A DNA stretch of 64,000 nt, from contig UQRC01000009.1 of the NCBI GenBank assembly GCA_900543445.1, positions 1-64,000 on the forward strand, read 5' to 3'. Position 1 is the first letter of the stretch. Every line of letters begins with the position of its first letter. The DNA is from an uncultured Lachnobacterium sp. Lineage in GTDB: Bacteria > Bacillota > Clostridia > Lachnospirales > Lachnospiraceae. Shown here piece after piece: positions 63,822 through 64,000 of the stretch. The notes beneath the pieces are model-generated. The model was given only the letters and a program-made list of their open reading frames with translations. It was not told the DNA's origin and made no database searches. A program made the position numbers and the translations under genes.

Positions 63822-64000
63822 ATGGATTCAAATCTCTTTCAGAATCCGGCATTTGCAAATATGAGTCCGGAGAAAATGCAATTCTTACTGTCTTTCGCAG
63901 GCAAAAGCAAACCGACAAACAGCAAAGATATCATGCCTTTTCTCCTTGCCAATATGAAGCAGGCAAAAGCGCAGAATCTTGATTTCACCAAGCCGGAGGT
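63822..64000 (+). CDS. Uncharacterised protein, N-terminal part only (cut by window edge)
   Basis: An ATG at 63822 follows AGGAGG at 8 bases. The visible 59 residues start MDSNLFQNPAFANMSPEKMQ and go on with FLLSFAGKSKPTNSKDIMPF, then a helical Lys/Gln-rich stretch. No domain is recognised. The gene pairs with the 109-residue gene before it and runs past base 64000. Confidence 0.65.
   Translation, partial: MDSNLFQNPAFANMSPEKMQFLLSFAGKSKPTNSKDIMPFLLANMKQAKAQNLDFTKPE

Noticed and set aside
1..64000. CRISPR arrays, tRNA genes, insertion sequences or prophage
   Set aside because: No regularly spaced repeats, cloverleaf-like sequences, transposase or phage motifs were seen on either strand.

Overview
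The window is a gene-dense chromosomal segment of an anaerobic, spore-forming, probably motile member of the Clostridia, most likely Lachnospiraceae. That placement is my inference from a Na+/H+-translocating Rnf complex with ApbE, an Na+-pumping biotin decarboxylase operon, an alpha/beta-type spore protein, GerW and YlbJ/SpoVV, CheR, RqcH, a separate S1 protein next to IspH, and moderate GC with Gram-positive ribosome binding sites. I see no phage, transposase, CRISPR array, tRNA or rRNA. About 60 protein genes fill the sequence and no gap without a gene exceeds 300 bases.

Layout: 1-1437 is the end of a dipeptidase gene (pepD), divergent from ylbJ. 2353-5954 (minus) is rimO-pgsA-rsmD-coaD plus a coiled-coil protein. 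6007-7812 (minus) is yloC-gmk-rpoZ behind a promoter with two palindromes. 7915-8817 is a secreted amidase, divergent from rqcH. 10881-11330 holds a SASP gene and a tightly packed three-hairpin element. 11331-15487 (minus) is asp23-fakA-recG, divergent from rpmB. 15925-23633 (minus) is a cell-envelope and spore cluster: U32 protein, FtsW/RodA, class B PBP, Nudix, two uncharacterised proteins, gerW and a very small membrane protein. 23693-28393 (minus) is miaB, NusG-II, Gx transporter, ruvAB, zapA. 28436-31357 (minus) is proB-DUF896-fthC-proA. 31568-32524 is a lipid kinase.

The second half holds most of the energy metabolism. apbE (plus) faces rnfCDGEAB (minus), and RnfD and RnfG both keep their flavinylation threonines. 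40443-46365 is an alpha-galactoside locus (TetR, an unusual GT-B-like protein, a GPH symporter, a GH36 alpha-galactosidase). Its TetR gene is frameshifted, although two good operator copies flank its promoter. cheR follows. 47518-52415 (minus) is rpiR-HI0933 flavoprotein-cmk-ispH-S1. 52563-57791 (minus) is a five-gene operon joining the 12S/5S/1.3S-type parts of a transcarboxylase to the membrane Na+ pump OadB and a lipoprotein OadG. 57920-60528 is scpA-scpB-dacF, then cardiolipin synthase, an intracellular subtilisin and a pair of unrecognised genes at the right edge.

Most of the window is ordinary core genome. The observations most worth a second look are the three-hairpin element at 11172-11322, the broken tetR with twin operators and the GT-like gene it may control, and the hybrid transcarboxylase/Na+ pump operon. 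All family names come from motif recognition by eye; no database search was run.
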